DNA of 22,394 nt from Coriobacteriales bacterium (GTDB lineage Bacteria; Actinomycetota; Coriobacteriia; Coriobacteriales; UBA8131), in contig JAITUO010000105.1 in NCBI GenBank assembly GCA_031286245.1, forward strand, positions 1-22,394. The letters are read 5' to 3'. This document shows positions 8,301-15,514 of the stretch, in pieces. The notes below the pieces were generated by a model. The model was not told the DNA's origin. It saw only the letters and a program-made list of their open reading frames with translations, and ran no database searches. The translations under genes and the position numbers were made by a program. Each line of letters starts with the position of its first letter. Positions within the stretch are counted from its first letter, which is position 1.

Positions 8301-8444
8301 TATGCCCGCGCCGGGCGGATCATGGACAACCTGGAGCAAAAAGGCATTGTCGGTTCGGCTAATGGCAGCAAACCCCGTGAAGTTTTGGTCAGTGATATTC
8401 TCGAGTTGGAATCAATCCGCGCGTTGGAAGCCGCAGATCGTTAA
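5370..8444 (+). CDS. ftsK: DNA translocase FtsK/SpoIIIE with coiled-coil insertion in the motor
   Basis: A 1024-residue membrane-anchored DNA pump that clears and segregates chromosome termini at the septum. TTG 5370 is chosen because a perfect AGGAGGT sits 4-5 bases upstream. The N-terminus is Ser/Lys/Ala-rich, followed by four or five membrane segments (~70-88, 104-126, 135-153, 177-217), a Gly/Ser/Asn linker, the alpha domain from ~402, Walker A GGTTGSGKS (555-563), Walker B LIVIVIDELADLM (D800-E801), and a C-terminal winged-helix gamma domain (VSTQMGSTSTLQRRLKVGYA) that reads polar DNA signals. Unusually, ~150 residues separate Y643-N644 from Walker B, whereas SpoIIIE-type proteins have roughly 20-30. 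The extra segment is an Ala/Glu-rich predicted coiled coil (~650-715) followed by an acidic/Ser/Thr linker. The motor motifs are intact, so it should be functional. The gene stands alone behind two promoter candidates and precedes the rodZ-like gene by 164 bp. Confidence 0.95.
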   Translation: MSAKKSGGSGNTGSSNTGKGKSKRTTSGKSGKTSSSSRAAASRPAASRQAVGKQAAGKQPILGPQIRSEVFGIILVVMAIALFIAVIAPGNAWVTQIVSTGCRMLFGVGALALPFLLAAWGISFFLRRQLAASRIRLILGVLIIFVAALTIVSLNTTGAAADPIRIFIPENLVRYGGYLGGAVAWVCLTLVGYAIAMVISIGAVVIGAVLIGFSLVSLAEWLNRLFWRVYEEPESTVSAYDLGENQAPAEKRRLFGWRRKKSFGQEGGARKGGMLSPTAGTTGEDQARFGVQASGIQGEFGTQAQSGARPWTDFTDDEFFSDEEGWIGEAGEPTEGTVFGVTQRIAGRGQQVAGGVGIGGDNNNGGGASGIGSVASSSGSQASTATAANGSSKPTGKSHTQEMPDYQLPNLAQLKTSRARGASRAADAELRAVAAELQETLQQFQVDAQVVGWTAGPTVTLYKLALGEGVRVARITSLSDDIALALAASSVRIFSPIPGTSLVGVEVPNAERSLVLLGDVLPASPSGALQLAIGKDVEGSNIVANLSGMPHLLIGGTTGSGKSVAINSMIMSMLMRTTPAEVRMILIDPKMVELTRYNDIPHLYVPVVTDAAKAASALAWSVIEMERRLKLFMDAGVKNVATYNDQVRQTREQAIKKAEKTAAREAERLAREAEAAAATAQAEAAAAAAAALIATAEAQAAEAEAESATQTSPANYSAYGEGVMSGLFELDEPDEQLFTASDQPYSITDQPTTVLPVSSTSKVMADQSTQTNLSAKPINIELELPDDLPEELPLIVIVIDELADLMIVAGKDVESSVTRLSQLARAAGLHLIIATQRPSTNVITGVIKANIVNRIAFNVGSGIDSRVILDSNGAEALLGNGDLLFSKPEYGKPVRIQGCFVTETEINEITSFWKAQGQPHYHEEILATAVGGLSSYHVGSLYEGVDSDDPLVWEAADIVVSTQMGSTSTLQRRLKVGYARAGRIMDNLEQKGIVGSANGSKPREVLVSDILELESIRALEAADR

Positions 8445-8608
8445 AACAGCTCCTGCTCGCTCAGTTTTTTCATGTGGAGAAAACCAGGTCGAATTATTAA
8501 GTAAATCGCACTGTCACTGCTATTGGCGATTAGGCAACACCTGAGTCTTTGATACCGCCAGTAAAGAGAAGTACGCTATCATAGAGCATAATATGCAAAG
8601 GAGCTGCA

Positions 8609-9841
8609 ATGGCAGAGACTTTCGGCGCCATTCTCGCTGAAGCTCGCACACATAGAGGTCTCTCTCTCGAACAGGTCTCGAATGTCTTACGCATCAGACC
8701 TGCTATTTTGGCATCCTTGGAACGGGAGGATTATTTTGCTATGCCCTTAAAAGGGCATTCTCGAAATATGGTCAGTGCATATTCACGCTATCTGGGACTG
8801 GATTCCGCAGCAGTCACTGAGCTCTTCTTAAAGAACTACCGTGATTTTGAAAATGCTGAAGCTGCGCGGCGAGGAGTCCGACAAAAGATTCCAATCGAAC
8901 AGCGCAGTGTTCCAAATACAGTCGCGACCCCGACCCCACCTGCCAACAGCAAGCGTACTCGCGAACAACCTATCGATCAGGGTCAGGGCCAGGGCGTGCG
9001 TTCGATATGGGACAAGCCGACACCACATACCGAGTTGCGTGGAGGTATTGATCCACGTGGTGGTTATGAGCTGCATGGCGGTTACGACTCACGCTCTCCC
9101 AAGACTCAACGATCGGCTAAAAACGCTGCCCGTCGTCGACCATTCCAAGGCAGCCGCAACAACACTGCCTCAGACACTGCAACAGCGATCCGACAGAACC
9201 AACCACAAAAAGCCGACATCGGTCAGACAGTCCAGCGCTTGATGGCTTCAACTCCATTGCCGCTGGTACTTCTGGTTGTGATCCTGGTCGGTTTATTGGT
9301 GATCTGGGCTGTGGTGGCAAATGCCTGTGGACGCGATAACCAGGCAATTATCCCCATTCAATCCGGTGGACAATCGGTATTCAGTGATGCCGACAATCTG
9401 ATCGATAGTCTATTAACTAACCCTGGTGGTATCGACAATACCCCAATCGGCCCAGATTATGGTCCCTTCGAGCTGGTAGTCGAACCAGCTCCCGGCGAGG
9501 CTCCATGGGTGTCGATAACGGTCGATGGCTCGACGGTTTTCGCTGACGTACTGACAGAAACCAAGTATTACAGTGTAAACATTAACTGCCGGGTTGAAAC
9601 CGGCCAGCCTAGCAATACGACTGTCAAGCGTAACTCGGTGATCCAAGAGCTGGATATCACTGATCAAGGCATCGGGTCTGTCGAGATGGAAGTCATTCAA
9701 AAACCGATTAACGACAAGACAACCAATCCGCCAGTCGATGACCAACAAGGCAACCCTGAAAATCCAGACAATCAAGGCGGCCCCGTCGGCCAAGCCGGCC
9801 CCGTTAAACCTGTCGGCCAAGGCGGCCCAGTCATAGAATAA
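8609..9841 (+). CDS. rodZ: RodZ-like HTH membrane protein
   Basis: A 410-residue type II membrane protein with RodZ architecture. It has a cytoplasmic HTH_25 domain (residues ~5-64, FGAILAEARTHRGLSLEQVS through YSRYLGLD), a long polar linker, one membrane helix (~217-239, LPLVLLVVILVGLLVIWAVV), and an extracytoplasmic domain (~260-365, with SITVDGSTVFADVL as in the RodZ C-terminal domain). RodZ links MreB to the elongasome. In this group the HTH may also simply be a protein-binding domain. ATG 8609 has AAGGAG 7 bases upstream. The linker has three 18-bp tandem units (RGGIDP/RGGYEL/HGGYDS, 9038-9091), and the C-terminus is a Gly/Pro/Gln-rich low-complexity tail. Position before yajQ-rimO-pgsA-recA matches the usual location of this gene in Gram-positives. 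Whether a rod-shape system is present cannot be seen here. Confidence 0.82.
   Translation: MAETFGAILAEARTHRGLSLEQVSNVLRIRPAILASLEREDYFAMPLKGHSRNMVSAYSRYLGLDSAAVTELFLKNYRDFENAEAARRGVRQKIPIEQRSVPNTVATPTPPANSKRTREQPIDQGQGQGVRSIWDKPTPHTELRGGIDPRGGYELHGGYDSRSPKTQRSAKNAARRRPFQGSRNNTASDTATAIRQNQPQKADIGQTVQRLMASTPLPLVLLVVILVGLLVIWAVVANACGRDNQAIIPIQSGGQSVFSDADNLIDSLLTNPGGIDNTPIGPDYGPFELVVEPAPGEAPWVSITVDGSTVFADVLTETKYYSVNINCRVETGQPSNTTVKRNSVIQELDITDQGIGSVEMEVIQKPINDKTTNPPVDDQQGNPENPDNQGGPVGQAGPVKPVGQGGPVIE
9038..9091. repeat. Three 18-bp in-frame tandem units in rodZ-like gene
   Basis: Units 9038-9055, 9056-9073 and 9074-9091 encode RGGIDP, RGGYEL and HGGYDS. They lie in the cytoplasmic linker and keep the frame. 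This looks like a recent slippage-type expansion in a region with little sequence constraint. Confidence 0.6.
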
Positions 9842-9848
9842 ACTTACC

Positions 9849-9887
9849 GCGGCATGCAAAATGCAAAACTTGCATAGAAATGGCCGC
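9849..9887. other. Bulged hairpin between rodZ-like gene and yajQ
   Basis: gcggcatgcaa (9849-9859) can pair with ttgcat (9870-9875) and gccgc (9883-9887) with a 7-nt bulge and a 10-nt loop. It begins 7 bp after the rodZ-like stop. It could be an mRNA 3' structure or a weak attenuator; no U-tract follows. Confidence 0.35.
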
Positions 9888-9928
9888 TTATAACGAGTAA
9901 CTGATAAAAGGAGACAGGAGCACAAGTC

Positions 9929-10429
9929 ATGGCCAAAGATGAGAGTTTCGACGTTGTTTCGGAAGTCAATATGCAAGAAGTGGACAATGCCTACCAACAG
10001 ACAAAAAAGGAATTGGCCCAGCGCTACGACCTCAAGGGAAGCAAGGCCAGTCTGGAATTCGATAAAGGCAACAAGCGGTTCGTCTTACTGGCCCCCAGTG
10101 ACTTTGTCGCTAAACAGGTGATAGACGTCTTGAACACCAAGTTGATCCAGCGTAAAGTCGAACTCCAGGCTGTACACTGGTCTGCTCCAGAAGAAGCCAG
10201 TGGAATGAACGTACGCTACCGAGGCGAAATCATCGAAGGCATTTCTAAGGACCTGGCGACCAAGATCAGCAAAAACATCCGCGACCAAAAGTTGAAAAAA
10301 ATCCGTGTCCAGGTCGAAGGCGACAAGCTACGGGTCTTCTCCAACTCTCGCGACGAGCTGCAAGAAGTCATCGCTTTCTTGAAAGAACAGGACTACGGCC
10401 AGCCTTTGCAGTACATCAACTACCGATGA
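9929..10429 (+). CDS. yajQ: YajQ family nucleotide-binding protein (DUF520)
   Basis: A 166-residue YajQ/DUF520 protein: two ferredoxin-like alpha-beta domains forming a small cytosolic RNA/nucleotide-binding protein. In Xanthomonas a member of the family binds cyclic di-GMP, but the role in Gram-positives is unresolved. The entire family pattern is visible: DESFDVVSEVNMQEVDNAYQ at the N-terminus, RYDLKGSKASLEF, KVELQAVHWSAPEEASG, GISKDLATKISKNIRDQKLK, and the C-terminal DYGQPLQYINYR. Length is standard. ATG 9929 has a good upstream GGAG within aggagcacaagtc. It lies 87 bp after the rodZ-like gene and 19 bp before rimO, so co-transcription with rimO is likely. Confidence 0.93.
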   Translation: MAKDESFDVVSEVNMQEVDNAYQQTKKELAQRYDLKGSKASLEFDKGNKRFVLLAPSDFVAKQVIDVLNTKLIQRKVELQAVHWSAPEEASGMNVRYRGEIIEGISKDLATKISKNIRDQKLKKIRVQVEGDKLRVFSNSRDELQEVIAFLKEQDYGQPLQYINYR

Positions 10430-10448
10430 GAGCTGCCTTTAGGCTATC

Positions 10449-11816
10449 GTGACTATGATACATAGCAAACCTTTACGCGTGGCGTTTGTGACTCTGGGCT
10501 GCGCAAAAAACGAAGTAGATTCTGACAAAATGCGGGCAGCCTTAGCTGCCAGTGGGTTTGATTTTGTGGATAAGCCCGGGCTGGCTGACTGCCTGGTAAT
10601 CAACACTTGTGCGTTTATCACTGAAGCGACCGAAGAATCAATTGCTGCGATCCTGGAGGCAGCTGAGTTGCCTGAGGTCATAAATGGACAATGTAAACTG
10701 GTGGTAGCCGGTTGCCTGCCTTCCCGATACGCTGACAACCTGGATGGTAATTTACCAGAAGTAGTAGCCTTTGTGCCGGTTGGTGATGAAGCTGGGATTG
10801 CGAAAATAATCGCTGGGTTGTTTGATGGGTACACCATCGAGGCTGCACCTACTACCACCATGCACAAGACACAACAGTCATCTCGTCTCCGCCTGCCTGC
10901 TGCTCAAAACCCCTGGGCGTATCTGAAAATCGCTGAAGGATGCAGCCGGCACTGCTCTTTTTGTACTATTCCCAAGATCCGCGGTCCGTATACCAGCTAT
11001 CCTATTGACGTACTATTGGCAGAGTCAGATGAGTTGATAGCAAATGGAGCGCGCGAACTGGTGTTAATCGCCCAGGATACCGGGCTTTGGCATGATGGCG
11101 AGCTAGGTTTACCAGAACTGCTGTCACTTCTGGCTGAGCGGTACCCAGATGTCTGGTTACGGATGATGTACCTGGAGCCGTCCGGGGTGACTGATAAATT
11201 GTTAAACGTCATGGCTGAACATGCCAATATCTGTAAATACCTGGACATTCCGCTACAGCATGCTAATCAAAAGGTACTCCAGAATATGAACCGTAGCGGT
11301 AGTGGGGACGAGTTCCTTCTCCTTACAAAAAAGATCCGTGACAAGATGCCTGATGTCACTCTCCGTACGACTTTAATAGCTGGCTTTCCGGGCGAGACCA
11401 GGGCAGAAGCTCTTGAACTGGAGCGTTTTGTCACCGCTGCGCAATTTGACTATATTGGAGTTTTTGCCTATTCTCAAGAAGAAGGTACTCTAGCTGGAGA
11501 ACGGACTGACCAGGTGCCACGCCGGACTCGACTGGCACGGGCACAGCGTCTGCGAGACCTGGCTGATGCAATTGGCCATCAGCGTGTGGCAGCACGTATC
11601 GGTCAGACACTATCGGTCTTAGTGACCGAGTATGAGGATGGCCGTCCGATTGGACGGACCCAGGGTCAGGCGCCTGAAGTAGATGGTATTGTCCGCCTGA
11701 GTCAGGGCAGCCCGGGTGAGCTGGTAGCTGCTAGAATATCCGACAGCCTTTGTTATGACTTGGATGGTGAGCTGATCTATACATCTGAGGATAGACCGGA
11801 GGGAGGTGCCAGATGA
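10449..11816 (+). CDS. rimO: Ribosomal protein S12 methylthiotransferase RimO
   Basis: A 455-residue radical-SAM methylthiotransferase that adds a methylthio group to an aspartate of ribosomal protein S12. The N-terminal UPF0004 domain binds an auxiliary 4Fe-4S cluster through C18 (in TLGCAKNEVDSD), C54 (NTCAF) and C89 (AGC). The radical-SAM cluster motif is C165-x3-C169-x2-C172 in EGCSRHCSFCTIP. DIPLQHANQKVLQNMNRSG and TLRTTLIAGFPGET are the usual downstream motifs, and a TRAM-like domain closes the protein. CAKNEVDSD identifies RimO rather than MiaB. The start may be GTG 10449 (TTTAGG 5 bases upstream) or ATG 10455; the former is listed. The stop overlaps the pgsA-cinA start (ATGA). Confidence 0.94.
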   Translation: MTMIHSKPLRVAFVTLGCAKNEVDSDKMRAALAASGFDFVDKPGLADCLVINTCAFITEATEESIAAILEAAELPEVINGQCKLVVAGCLPSRYADNLDGNLPEVVAFVPVGDEAGIAKIIAGLFDGYTIEAAPTTTMHKTQQSSRLRLPAAQNPWAYLKIAEGCSRHCSFCTIPKIRGPYTSYPIDVLLAESDELIANGARELVLIAQDTGLWHDGELGLPELLSLLAERYPDVWLRMMYLEPSGVTDKLLNVMAEHANICKYLDIPLQHANQKVLQNMNRSGSGDEFLLLTKKIRDKMPDVTLRTTLIAGFPGETRAEALELERFVTAAQFDYIGVFAYSQEEGTLAGERTDQVPRRTRLARAQRLRDLADAIGHQRVAARIGQTLSVLVTEYEDGRPIGRTQGQAPEVDGIVRLSQGSPGELVAARISDSLCYDLDGELIYTSEDRPEGGAR

Positions 11817-13021
11817 ATAACGAAAAAACTCAGCCTAAGATTTACACTGCCGCCAACCTGGTCACTATCGCCCGCATCCTTTTGATACCGGCTTTTATTA
11901 TCATCATGCTTGCTCCCTGGGCCAGCTGGATGCCCGAGCCGACTCTGGCAGCCTACCTTAAACCTTGGTCGGCTGCTGCTGTCTTTATCCTGCTGGCTGC
12001 CACCGATGGTCTGGATGGTTATCTGGCGCGATCTCGCGGTGAAGTTACGACTTTCGGCAAGCTCTTAGATCCTTTGGCGGATAAAATCCTGGTCGCTGCC
12101 GCTTTGCTGGCTTTAATCGAATTGGGTGTCTTGCCAGCTTGGATCGCCCTGGTGATCCTTGGTCGAGAGTTTTTGGTCTCTGGTCTGAGGATGGTGGCAG
12201 TTGCCGACGGCAAAGTCATCGCAGCCAGTAGGTTGGGTAAAATCAAAACGATATTTCAGATCATTGCTGTTGTGACTTTTATCCTCAAGGACTCATTGGC
12301 AATGATTGGAGGGCTCTGGCTCGGATTCAACGTGGCTTGGTACTTAAATGCTTTAGCCTGGTTCATCATGTCGATCACTATCATCATCACTGTTGCCTCG
12401 TTGGTTGACTACATCATGAATTCTGCTGATGTCTTAGGCTTTGAGCGCAAAGGTCGTTGGCTGCGTAAGTCCAGGTCTGAGCTTGACCTCACACATGACG
12501 ATGCGACGATCAGAGCAATAAGTGCACAAGTATTGGAACTGGCTAAAAATCAACACCAGACGATTGCTACTGCAGAGTCTTGTACTGGTGGATTAGTGGC
12601 GGGAGCTCTGACTGAGATTCCCGGATCATCGGAAGTATTTTCTGGTTCGGTTGTCAGTTATGCAAATGAAATCAAACAAGGCCTTTTGGGAATATCTACT
12701 GCGACACTTGAACAGGATGGTGCCGTCAGTGAGCCTTGCGTGATTCAAATGGCTGAAGGTTGCCGTGCCCGGTTGGCAGTCGACCTTGCGGTAGCTACCA
12801 GTGGGATTGCCGGCCCAGATGGTGGATCAGACGAAAAACCAGTCGGCACAGTCTGGTTTGCGGTCGCAGATTCGGAAGCTACAATTACGCGCTGTGAGCA
12901 TTTCGCTGGCACCCGATCCGAAATCAGAGAACAAGCTGTCCGGGCGGCATTGATTATGCTTTACGAGGTGTTGACTGCTGCAGAGGGCCCGGGTTTATCC
13001 ACAGATGAGTCTGTTCAATAA
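11813..13021 (+). CDS. pgsA-cinA: PgsA-CinA fusion: phosphatidylglycerophosphate synthase + NMN deamidase-like domain
   Basis: A 402-residue fusion. Residues ~1-205 are a membrane CDP-alcohol phosphatidyltransferase (CDP-diacylglycerol + glycerol-3-phosphate to phosphatidylglycerophosphate). The motif D68-G69-x2-A72-R73-x8-G82-x3-D86-x3-D90 is complete and there are about five membrane helices. Residues ~234-390 are a CinA C-terminal (PncC-type) domain: AESCTGG (254-260, S256 the likely nucleophile), SGSVVSYANEIKQ, and AVATSGIAGPDGG. Such domains deamidate nicotinamide mononucleotide. The N-terminal CinA domain (MoCF) is missing. A charged connector, KGRWLRKSRSELDLTHDD, joins the two. There is no internal stop and no start codon that would split the halves in a way favoured by an SD. 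In many Gram-positives pgsA and cinA are adjacent separate genes before recA, so fusion by loss of the intervening stop is plausible. ATG 11813 overlaps the rimO stop by 4 bp, implying translational coupling. Confidence 0.9.
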   Translation: MNNEKTQPKIYTAANLVTIARILLIPAFIIIMLAPWASWMPEPTLAAYLKPWSAAAVFILLAATDGLDGYLARSRGEVTTFGKLLDPLADKILVAAALLALIELGVLPAWIALVILGREFLVSGLRMVAVADGKVIAASRLGKIKTIFQIIAVVTFILKDSLAMIGGLWLGFNVAWYLNALAWFIMSITIIITVASLVDYIMNSADVLGFERKGRWLRKSRSELDLTHDDATIRAISAQVLELAKNQHQTIATAESCTGGLVAGALTEIPGSSEVFSGSVVSYANEIKQGLLGISTATLEQDGAVSEPCVIQMAEGCRARLAVDLAVATSGIAGPDGGSDEKPVGTVWFAVADSEATITRCEHFAGTRSEIREQAVRAALIMLYEVLTAAEGPGLSTDESVQ

Positions 13022-13200
13022 TCAGCAGGTTTATCTCGAAAGCCTTTCAGACTTTTGAGAAACCTCGCTCAGCTTTTATTAAGACTCTGACGACAGGCAT
13101 TTCATGTCTGCAGCTGATACTGGTATATACTTCTCACAGACAGACCAGCTACCGAAGGGTATCCACGGTCTGGTTTAGTGCGGAATTAGCGGTTTAGGGA

Positions 13201-13228
13201 TTGACTCCGAACATATGTTCGCTATACT
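13201..13228 (+). promoter_or_regulatory. recA promoter with LexA (SOS) box
   Basis: TTGACT (13201-13206) and TATACT (13223-13228) are separated by 16 bp. The spacer holds cgaacatatgttcg (13208-13221), a perfect palindrome fitting the Gram-positive LexA/DinR consensus CGAACRNRYGTTYG. A repressor bound there would occlude RNA polymerase, so recA and recX should be damage-inducible. The promoter is 33 bp upstream of the recA start. Confidence 0.9.
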
Positions 13229-13261
13229 ATAAGTGATAATAACCTGAGGGATGGAGCAGCA

Positions 13262-14317
13262 GTGGATAGTGATAAGGTCAAAGCTTTGGAATTCGCCACC
13301 GACCAGATCGAGAAGCGGTTTGGCAAAGGCTCAATAATGCGATATGGAGAAGGTGGCCCGGGGTTTGATATCGAGGTCATTCCTACGGGGTCGCTTTCGT
13401 TGGATGCTGCTTTAGGAATCGGTGGAGTCCCGCGGGGGCGGATCGTAGAGATTTTTGGGCCGGAGTCCAGTGGTAAGACCACTCTGGCTTTGCAGATCCT
13501 GGCCGAGGCTCAGGCTCTTGGTGGCATCGTGGCATTCATCGACGCCGAGCATGCCTTGGATCCCAGTTATGCAGCCCGCCTGGGAGTGGACATCGATGAG
13601 GTGTTGATTTCACAACCTGACACTGGCGAGCAGGCTCTGGAGATCTGCGACATGCTGGTGCGATCCGGGGCGATCGATGCCATCGTCATCGACTCCGTTG
13701 CTGCATTAGTGCCACGGGCTGAGATCGAAGGTGAGATCGGCGACTCCAACATCGGCTTACAAGCCCGGCTGATGAGCCAGGCCCTGCGCAAGCTTGCCGG
13801 GTCGCTGTCTCGTTCCAATACCACATGTATCTTCATCAATCAGCTACGGGAGAAGATCGGTGTGATGTTCGGCAGTCCTGAAACAACCACCGGCGGCAGG
13901 GCGTTGAAGTTTTTCTCAACGATCCGGATCGATATTCGCAAGTTCGATACCATCAAGCATGGCACCGATATCGTCGGCAATCGAGTACGCGCCAAAGTAG
14001 TGAAAAACAAGGTCGCTCCGCCGTTCCGTCAAGCAGAATTTGACCTGATGTATGGTGAAGGTATCTCCAAGGAGGGCTGCATCATTGACCTGGGAGTAGA
14101 GGAAGGTCTGGTCACCAAATCCGGAGCCTGGTATACCTATGGCGACGAGCGACTCGGCCAAGGTCGTGAGGCTGCCAAGGATTTATTGCGCACAACTCCA
14201 AATCTACGCGATGAAATCGAACGGCTCTTGCGCGAACGTTTAAGCATGCATCCGGTATCTGTCCATGTATCCGAAAACACCGAAGAGGACTATATCGCTG
14301 AGACTCCAGAGATCTGA
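13262..14317 (+). CDS. recA: Recombinase RecA
   Basis: A 351-residue RecA: forms ATP-dependent filaments on single-stranded DNA, catalyses strand exchange and stimulates LexA self-cleavage. Walker A is GPESSGKTT (66-74); the Walker-B strand IDAIVIDSVAALVPRAEIEG, loop L1 EGEIGDSNIGLQARLMSQAL, loop L2 FINQLREKIGVMFGSPETTT with GGRALKFFS, and KVVKNKVAPPFRQAEFDLMY are all intact. The C-terminus is acidic (NTEEDYIAETPEI). GTG 13262 is the start, with GGAG 8-11 bases upstream. Length is normal. It is transcribed from the LexA-regulated promoter at 13201 and followed by recX 4 bp after the stop. Confidence 0.97.
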   Translation: MDSDKVKALEFATDQIEKRFGKGSIMRYGEGGPGFDIEVIPTGSLSLDAALGIGGVPRGRIVEIFGPESSGKTTLALQILAEAQALGGIVAFIDAEHALDPSYAARLGVDIDEVLISQPDTGEQALEICDMLVRSGAIDAIVIDSVAALVPRAEIEGEIGDSNIGLQARLMSQALRKLAGSLSRSNTTCIFINQLREKIGVMFGSPETTTGGRALKFFSTIRIDIRKFDTIKHGTDIVGNRVRAKVVKNKVAPPFRQAEFDLMYGEGISKEGCIIDLGVEEGLVTKSGAWYTYGDERLGQGREAAKDLLRTTPNLRDEIERLLRERLSMHPVSVHVSENTEEDYIAETPEI

Positions 14318-14321
14318 ATCG

Positions 14322-14882
14322 ATGGCAACGGCGGGGGATTGGTGGCCGGAGATGAGCTTGGACGCACAGGTAAAAGCTGCGTCTAGCCAGGAAGCTCTGG
14401 TCAAGACGATATCTAGCCAGGAAATTCAAATTAAAGCAGCAGAGGATAAATGCCTGCGTTTATTAGCCTGTCGCGAACGTTCTTCCGGGGAGTTGCGTAA
14501 GCGTTTGTTAAGTGCCGGTATCGATGTAGAAGTCACTGAATTCATAATCAACCGCTTGGTTGCTTCTGGCGTAGTCGACGACGCACGTTTCTGCCGCCTG
14601 TATGTCGAAAGTAAACTCAACCAGGGCTGGGGTGTTCCACGGATCATCCATTCACTGGCTGGATTCGGTATCGATGCTGAAGACTACCAGGAGCTTTTAG
14701 GTGAGTACTTAGACGCCAGCAGCGAGCTAGCGCGTGCCATGGACGCTTTGACACATTACCGGGGAAGAGCTCGCGATGGTTACACTGGGCGCAACCGCTT
14801 TCTAACAGCCAGGGGATTCGCACCAGGTATCATTTATCAAGCCCTGGCTGTCTGGCGCGAGAGTGAAAAACTCAGTATATAA
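14322..14882 (+). CDS. recX: Regulatory protein RecX
   Basis: A ~186-residue RecX, the partner that modulates RecA filaments. The core runs from ~AAEDKCLRLLACRERSSGEL through VDDARFCRLYVESKLNQGWG and RDGYTGRNRFLTARGF to the end, showing the three-helix repeats and the (D)DARFA-like motif of the family. ATG 14322, 4 bp after the recA stop, is the best in-frame start, although no clear SD precedes it; coupling to recA translation is likely. An ATG at 14352 would also keep the core. The N-terminal part contains a 30-bp in-frame tandem repeat (VKAASSQEAL/VKTISSQEIQ, 14370-14429), which is unusual for RecX and probably dispensable. Confidence 0.88.
   Translation: MATAGDWWPEMSLDAQVKAASSQEALVKTISSQEIQIKAAEDKCLRLLACRERSSGELRKRLLSAGIDVEVTEFIINRLVASGVVDDARFCRLYVESKLNQGWGVPRIIHSLAGFGIDAEDYQELLGEYLDASSELARAMDALTHYRGRARDGYTGRNRFLTARGFAPGIIYQALAVWRESEKLSI
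14370..14441. repeat. 30-bp tandem repeat in recX 5' coding region
   Basis: Two units (14370-14399, 14400-14429) plus a partial third encode VKAASSQEAL, VKTISSQEIQ, IKAA. Both full units share the exact 12-mer tctagccaggaa. The frame is preserved. This is one of several short tandem expansions near gene 5' ends here. Confidence 0.6.
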
Positions 14883-14929
14883 CCTGCTACCAGTCTGCCT
14901 ATGACGGGAATAGTAGAAATGATAGGCAT

Positions 14930-15125
14930 TTCCTGGGAATTTCGAAGATTTTGCCGGAAATCGGCTCTCATGTATAGTTCTCTATCGCTTTCACACAAAT
15001 AGAATTTTGACACAACTTATCTACCAGCACTTTTAAATTGTGGAGAAAACCAAATCTCGCAATTTTGGCCAAACAGCCATACACGAGGGCGATTTTACGG
15101 TAGAAACTCCGAAATTCCCAGGATT
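14930..15125. mobile_element. MITE-like palindromic element, copy 2 (inverted)
   Basis: Terminal arms read cctgggaatttcg-agat inwards from the left and, as reverse complement, cctgggaatttcggagt from the right. The centre matches copy 1 (4972-5180) on the opposite strand, including tttaaattgtggagaaaacc (15032-15051), ggccaaacagccatac and atgtatagttctcta. It starts 47 bp after the recX stop, again just downstream of a gene. It has no coding capacity. Confidence 0.8.
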
Positions 15126-15255
15126 GCTAATTTATAGGCTATACAGAAGCGTAGAAATCAAACTGCAGAGCCAAAATCGATGAAATACTGGTTGCTTGGC
15201 GCTCTTACATGCTAAGCAAGCATGATAGAACTAGACACAGCTAATAATGAATGAC

Positions 15256-15297
15256 GCGCAAGCCCAAAGGCTTGCGCTTCTCGGTGGCTCCGCCACC
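15256..15297. repeat. REP-like tandem hairpins
   Basis: First hairpin: gcgcaagcc / ggcttgcgc, 9-bp perfect stem with loop caaa (15256-15277). Second: ggtggc / gccacc, 6-bp stem with loop tcc (15283-15297). A degenerate version of the pair lies at 1253-1297. No T-tract follows, so a terminator role is uncertain. Confidence 0.6.
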
Positions 15298-15441
15298 TCG
15301 ACTGATTGAGTTATCCATGCTTTATATTTGTCTTCACAAAGCCGAAACAATTATGTGAGTGCAATAAAGGAGTGAACTCACCTTGTCAGTAACATAACGC
15401 CAACACAAGAAAAAGAAAACTCCGGAATCCTACAACACTTT

Positions 15442-15501
15442 CACACAGTAGTGTGATAAAGTGACAAATCGTGTTTTAACACTACAGCACAGTAGTGTGA
15501 T
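15442..15501 (+). promoter_or_regulatory. Paired dyad sites upstream of his operon
   Basis: The 14-mer cacagtagtgtgat occurs at 15444-15457 and 15488-15501, 44 bp apart, about four helical turns. The first copy is part of the dyad cacac-agta-gtgtg (15442-15455), and between them lies another dyad, gtgtt-tt-aacac (15471-15482). Duplicated, helically phased dyads before an operon suggest a repressor or activator site. The protein is unknown. Confidence 0.45.
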
Positions 15502-15514
15502 GGAGTGGCAGAAA

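Noticed and set aside
8445..8608. Promoter for the rodZ-like gene (TATCAT/CATAAT near 8577-8592)
   Set aside because: Possible -10 hexamers are present but no acceptable -35 at 16-18 bp, so I did not list it.
8841..9242. A 133-residue + strand frame overlapping the rodZ-like gene
   Set aside because: Out-of-frame shadow of the RodZ linker; no SD and no homologous pattern.
9413..9997. A 194-residue minus-strand frame over rodZ-like and yajQ
   Set aside because: It overlaps two well-supported genes on the other strand and shows no motif.
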